34,524 bases of DNA from Gemmatimonadota bacterium (lineage in GTDB: Bacteria > Gemmatimonadota > Gemmatimonadetes > Longimicrobiales > Gaopeijiaceae). The notes under the pieces are model-generated. The model did not search any database. It was not told the origin of the DNA and saw only the letters and a list, made by a program, of their open reading frames with translations. Below are positions 31,058-34,524 of the stretch, piece after piece. The translations under genes were made by a program, and so were the position numbers. Location of the stretch: the NCBI GenBank assembly GCA_007125845.1, contig SLCK01000133.1, forward strand, positions 1 to 34,524, read 5' to 3'. Every line of letters starts with the position of its first letter. Within the stretch, counting starts at the first letter, position 1.

Positions 31058-32164
31058 ATGCTCTACCACCTCCTGCCCCGGTTCACGGACATCCATATCG
31101 TCTTCAATCTCTTCAGCTTCCTGACCTTCCGGTCGGCGGGAGCGATGATCACCTCGCTCCTGATCGCCTTCGTGGCAGGTCCGGCGACCATCCGCTGGCT
31201 GAGGCGGCTCCGGGTGGGCGAAGTCGTGCGGAGCGACGGTCCCGCAGACCATGTGAAGAAGGCAGGGACTCCCACGATGGGTGGCACCCTGATCGTCCTC
31301 GCTTCCGCGAGCTCCGTGGTCCTCTGGGCCGAGCTCACGAACTGGTACGTTGGACTCTCGCTCCTCGCGCTCCTCTGGATGGGGGCGATCGGCTTCATGG
31401 ATGACTACCTGCAAGTCGTCCTCCATCGCACGAAGGGTCTGGTCGCCCGCTACAAGTTGGTGGGGCAGCTCACCTTCGGTCTGGGGCTCGGGCTCTTCCT
31501 TGTGCTCCACCCCATCTGGCCGGTGCCCGCCACCTGGACGATGGTGCCCTTTTTCGAGGCGTGGGTCGCGGTCTTCTGGGCGCCGGTATATGTGCTCTTC
31601 GTATCGCTCGTCGTCTCCGGATCCTCGAATGCGGTGAATCTGGCCGACGGGCTCGACGGGCTTGCCGCAGGGCTCGGGGCAATCGCCCTCGTCACTTTCG
31701 GCGTCCTGGCCTATCTGGTCGGCCGCGTCGACACTTCCGCGTATCTCGGACTCCTCTACCTCCCTGGCGCGGGCGAGCTCTCCGTATTCGCTGCGGCGTT
31801 GGCTGGCGGTGCCATCGGCTTCCTTTGGTTCAACGCGCACCCGGCGGAAGTCTTCATGGGGGACACGGGCTCCCTCGCCCTCGGCGGAGCGCTCGCCGTG
31901 ATGGCGATCCTTCTCAAGGCGGAGTTCTTCCTCCTGATCGTGGGCGGTGTCTTCGTCCTCGAGGCCCTCTCCGTGATGGCGCAGGTGGGCTGGTTCAAGT
32001 ATACGCGCCGCACGACGGGGGAGGGGCGGCGACTCCTCCTGATGGCTCCGATCCACCACCACTTCGAGAAGGCCGGATGGGCCGAGACGAAGGTGGTGGT
32101 CCGGTTCTGGATTCTGGGAATCCTATTCGCGCTCCTCGCCTTCAGCACGCTCAAGATCCGATGA
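31058..32164 (+). CDS. mraY: Phospho-N-acetylmuramoyl-pentapeptide transferase
   Basis: 368 residues with about ten membrane segments; the start codon follows the murF stop directly. It transfers phospho-MurNAc-pentapeptide to undecaprenyl phosphate, forming lipid I in the inner membrane. Catalytic landmarks are all present: KKAGTPTMGG (67-76), FMDDYLQVV with Asp115/Asp116, the Mg site NLADGLDGLAAG (194-205), FLWFNAHPAEVFMGDTGSLALGG, and APIHHHFEKAGWAETKVVVRFWI near the C-terminus. Its stop overlaps the murD start (ATGA). Confidence 0.97.
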   Translation: MLYHLLPRFTDIHIVFNLFSFLTFRSAGAMITSLLIAFVAGPATIRWLRRLRVGEVVRSDGPADHVKKAGTPTMGGTLIVLASASSVVLWAELTNWYVGLSLLALLWMGAIGFMDDYLQVVLHRTKGLVARYKLVGQLTFGLGLGLFLVLHPIWPVPATWTMVPFFEAWVAVFWAPVYVLFVSLVVSGSSNAVNLADGLDGLAAGLGAIALVTFGVLAYLVGRVDTSAYLGLLYLPGAGELSVFAAALAGGAIGFLWFNAHPAEVFMGDTGSLALGGALAVMAILLKAEFFLLIVGGVFVLEALSVMAQVGWFKYTRRTTGEGRRLLLMAPIHHHFEKAGWAETKVVVRFWILGILFALLAFSTLKIR

Positions 32165-33612
32165 GCGCCGCCCATCTCTCGATCATCGGCCTCGGGGCGA
32201 GCGGCAGAGCTGCCGCGCGCCTGGGGCTCAGCCAAGGAATGGAGGTCCATGTCTCGGAACTCGCAAACGATGCCGACACTGCTGCTCTTGCCGGGGAGCT
32301 CGAGGCCCTGGGGGCGAGCATCGAGCTGGGAGGCCACGATCTCGACCGAATACGGGACTCCGAGCTGGTGGTGGTTTCCCCGGGAATCCCGCCGGACGCT
32401 CCGGTCCTCACCGCCCTCCGCGAGAGCGGAGTCCGCTGGATCTCCGAGCCGGAGTTTGCCGTACGGTTCTACGAGGGTCCACTGATCGCGGTCACCGGAA
32501 CGAACGGGAAGACGACGACCGCGCTCCTGATTGCCCACCTGCTCGAGGCGGCCGGTCTGGACGCGGCCGTGGGCGGCAATGTCGGCGGCGACCTCGCCCC
32601 ACCGGCGTCGCAGCTCGCGCTTCGGCGACCGCTCCCAGATTGGTACGTCCTGGAGGTGAGCTCCTTCCAGCTCTCCGACACGGTCCACTTCGCCCCCGAC
32701 ATCGGCGTCGTCACGAACCTCGGGACGGATCACCTGGATCGCTATCCAGACGCCTCCGCGTACCACAGGGACAAGGCCCGGCTTTTCGCGCACGCCGCCG
32801 AGGGGAACCGATGGATCCTGAACGGCGACGACCCCGCGGTCCTCGACCTTCCGGGATCCGCGCCCGGAGTGCGGTTGCTCTTCCAGCGGGATCCCCCGGG
32901 TCCGGCGTGGGAGCCAACCCCGGAGCGGCAGGGGAGGGTGGCCGCCTTCGTGAATGAAGGTCGGCTCACGCTACGGCCTACGGAGGAGGGGGTCGAAGAG
33001 CCGGTTCTCTCCGAGGGGGAGCTGCCCCTCCTGGGTCGACACAACGTCCTGAATGCCCTCGCTGCCGGGTTGACGGCGAGGATCGCGGGCGCATCCACCC
33101 CGGAGATCCGGGCCGGGATGATGAGCTTTCGGCCCCTCCCGCATCGACTCGAACCGGTGGCCGAGCGGCGAGGGGTGCTCTGGGTCAATGACTCGAAAGC
33201 GACGAACGTCGACGCAGCGCGGAGCGCTATGCAGAGCGTGGACCGACCACTGGTGGTGCTCCTGGGAGGAAAGGACAAGGGCGAGGCGTGGGCTCCGCTC
33301 GCGGGTCCGCTCGCCGAGCGTGCCCGGGCCGTCGTGCTCTACGGCGAGGCCGGCCCGCGCCTGGAAAGTGAGCTGGGCTCGGCCCTCGAGGTGCTGGTGA
33401 GGGAGAAGGAACGGACGACGCCCCCTCTGGTCCGGGTGGACGAGGGGTTCGAGGCCGCGGTCGCCACGGCCGCCTCCCTCGCCAGTTCCGGCGACGCGAT
33501 CCTCCTCTCGCCGGCGTGCTCATCCTTCGACCTTTTCGCGGACTACGAAGAGCGAGGTCGGCGGTTCGCAGAGCTGGCCCGCACAGGCCTTCCGCCCGAG
33601 GAGGAGGGATGA
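32161..33612 (+). CDS. murD: UDP-MurNAc-L-alanine:D-glutamate ligase
   Basis: 483 residues from the ATG at 32161, which overlaps the mraY stop; the frame is open earlier but only as antisense-like read-through across mraY. It adds D-glutamate to UDP-MurNAc-L-Ala in the cytoplasm. Landmarks: IIGLGASGRAAARLG at the N-terminus, VVVSPGIPPDAP, the nucleotide loop VTGTNGKTTT (111-120), EVSSFQL, TNLGTDHLDRY, GRHNVLNALAA, FRPLPHRLEPV, NDSKATNVDA and LLGGKDKG. Every conserved Mur ligase segment is in place. A GGAGG at 33602-33606, inside its end, serves ftsW, whose start overlaps the stop. Confidence 0.96.
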   Translation: MSAAHLSIIGLGASGRAAARLGLSQGMEVHVSELANDADTAALAGELEALGASIELGGHDLDRIRDSELVVVSPGIPPDAPVLTALRESGVRWISEPEFAVRFYEGPLIAVTGTNGKTTTALLIAHLLEAAGLDAAVGGNVGGDLAPPASQLALRRPLPDWYVLEVSSFQLSDTVHFAPDIGVVTNLGTDHLDRYPDASAYHRDKARLFAHAAEGNRWILNGDDPAVLDLPGSAPGVRLLFQRDPPGPAWEPTPERQGRVAAFVNEGRLTLRPTEEGVEEPVLSEGELPLLGRHNVLNALAAGLTARIAGASTPEIRAGMMSFRPLPHRLEPVAERRGVLWVNDSKATNVDAARSAMQSVDRPLVVLLGGKDKGEAWAPLAGPLAERARAVVLYGEAGPRLESELGSALEVLVREKERTTPPLVRVDEGFEAAVATAASLASSGDAILLSPACSSFDLFADYEERGRRFAELARTGLPPEEEG

Positions 33613-34524
33613 GCTCGGTGAATGTCGACGTAGCCGCGCAGCCCTCCACCCTTCCCGAGTCGGGATTGGAGCGCGGTTGGGAGCCCGCGATGCTCACGGG
33701 CGCGGTCCTCCTCCTCCTGTCCTTCGGCCTCGTGAACCTTTATTCCGCCTCTTCCTTTCTGGCTCAGCGGCAGGGGCTCCCCGACACCTTCTACGTTCTG
33801 CGCCAGGCGGCCGGCGCGGCAGCGGGACTCGTCCTTCTGGTGGTCTGCGCCCGGTTCCCCTACACCTGGTGGCGGCTGCTGGCCTGGCCGCTCCTCTTCG
33901 TGGCGTGGGTTTTGCTCCTCCTTCTGGTGCTTCCGTGGACCCTCGAGATGGCTCCCGTGATCAATGGAGCCCGCAGGTGGCTCGACCTGGGAGTGGTCTT
34001 CCAACCGTCCGAGTTCGCGAAGCTCGCGGTCATCATCTGGACCGCAGATCTGGCAGTGCGAAAGCAGGATCGATTCCGCGGACTTTCCAGGGGACTGCTT
34101 CCCTTCCTCCTGATCTGGGCGGCGATCCTCGTTCCCGTCCTGCTGCAGCCGGATCTCTCGACCGCCTTCGTGATTGTGACCGTGGCCGCCCTCGTCGTGT
34201 TCGCCGGGGGAGCGCGCCTCGGCCACTTTCTCTTCCTCGGCCTGGTTTTCGCCCCGGTCGCGCTCGCGCAGCTGGGCTCAGGCTTCAGGCGCGATCGGGT
34301 CCTGGCCTTCCAGGAGCTGGAGGCCCACACGACCACGGCCGGCTACCAGGTCCACCAGTCCCTAATCGCTATCGGCTCTGGAGGGTGGACCGGAGTCGGG
34401 TTTGGAGAGGGGCGCCAGAAGTTCGGCTTCCTGCCGGAGCCTCACAACGACTTCATCTTCTCGATGATCGGAGAGGAGTGGGGCCTCCTCGGTGTCGGCT
34501 TCCTGATCGTCCTCTACATGGGGA
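33609..34524 (+). CDS. ftsW: Septal peptidoglycan polymerase FtsW (cut by window edge)
   Basis: The first 305 codons of a SEDS-family protein; the gene continues past the window. The ATG at 33609 overlaps the murD stop and has GGAGG upstream. FtsW polymerises lipid II into glycan strands together with FtsI. Membrane segments begin at about residue 28. Conserved parts: SASSFLAQRQ, the loop NGARRWLDLGVVFQPSEFAKLAVI, QPDLSTAFVI (the Asp needed for polymerisation) and GSGGWTGVGFGEGRQKFGFLPEPHNDFIFSMIGEEWGLLG. The last run distinguishes SEDS proteins clearly. RodA has a similar core, but position in the dcw cluster supports FtsW. Confidence 0.95.
   Translation, partial: MSSVNVDVAAQPSTLPESGLERGWEPAMLTGAVLLLLSFGLVNLYSASSFLAQRQGLPDTFYVLRQAAGAAAGLVLLVVCARFPYTWWRLLAWPLLFVAWVLLLLLVLPWTLEMAPVINGARRWLDLGVVFQPSEFAKLAVIIWTADLAVRKQDRFRGLSRGLLPFLLIWAAILVPVLLQPDLSTAFVIVTVAALVVFAGGARLGHFLFLGLVFAPVALAQLGSGFRRDRVLAFQELEAHTTTAGYQVHQSLIAIGSGGWTGVGFGEGRQKFGFLPEPHNDFIFSMIGEEWGLLGVGFLIVLYMG

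Noticed and set aside
29969..32062. 697-residue minus-strand open frame opposite murF and mraY
   Set aside because: Antisense shadow; very rich in His, Glu, Gly and Arg, with no ribosome binding site or domain.

Overview
This is a high-GC, gene-dense chromosomal window from a didermic (Gram-negative type) bacterium. Many products carry Sec signal peptides ending in A-x-A-Q, two carry twin-arginine signals, and the MurE ligase has the DNPR motif of meso-diaminopimelate-adding enzymes. The style (glycine-rich secreted proteins, a DUF2911 protein, an RMDN-like TPR protein, a PAF-acetylhydrolase-like esterase) fits Gemmatimonadota or a neighbouring phylum. That placement is an inference; no marker gene here settles it. 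I see no phage, insertion sequence or CRISPR array.

Layout. 1-1240 is mostly non-coding around one tRNA-Val(UAC), with short repeats that echo the tRNA 3' end. 1241-4491 (+) holds a secreted esterase, two small secreted or membrane proteins of unknown role and a SAM methyltransferase. 4561-6426 (-) is a large orphan protein. 6825-8191 (+) holds a cupin protein and a secreted lectin-fold-like protein. 8170-12546 (-) holds an RMDN-like TPR protein, phosphoglucomutase, a Tat-exported amidohydrolase and a newly noticed 58-residue arginine-rich protein with its own leader and terminator. 12727-15209 (+) is an SDR-like protein coupled to a Na/Pi cotransporter. 15164-21857 (-) is an ABC ATPase behind a Fur-box-like site, then (in transcription order from the far end) MsrP, a ThiO-like oxidase, DUF2911, a glycerophosphodiester phosphodiesterase and GlpD. 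22347-24098 (+) is a secreted TPR protein closed by a strong hairpin.

From 24241 to the right edge lies the division and cell wall (dcw) cluster: mraZ, rsmH, an ftsL-like gene, ftsI, murE, murF, mraY, murD and ftsW (cut by the window edge). From rsmH onward the genes overlap by 4-8 bases or abut, so they are read as one transcript. The enzymes build UDP-MurNAc-pentapeptide (MurE, MurD, MurF), move it to lipid I (MraY), and hand it to the septal FtsW/FtsI synthase. In front of mraZ there is a good promoter followed by five 5-base units at an exact 10-base period, which match the known MraZ operator design and predict autoregulation of the cluster.

The points most worth a second look are the MraZ box array, the unannotated 58-residue basic protein with a structured leader, the Fur-like box before the lone ABC ATPase, the tRNA-Val repeats, and the 621-residue orphan behind a perfect 16-base palindrome.
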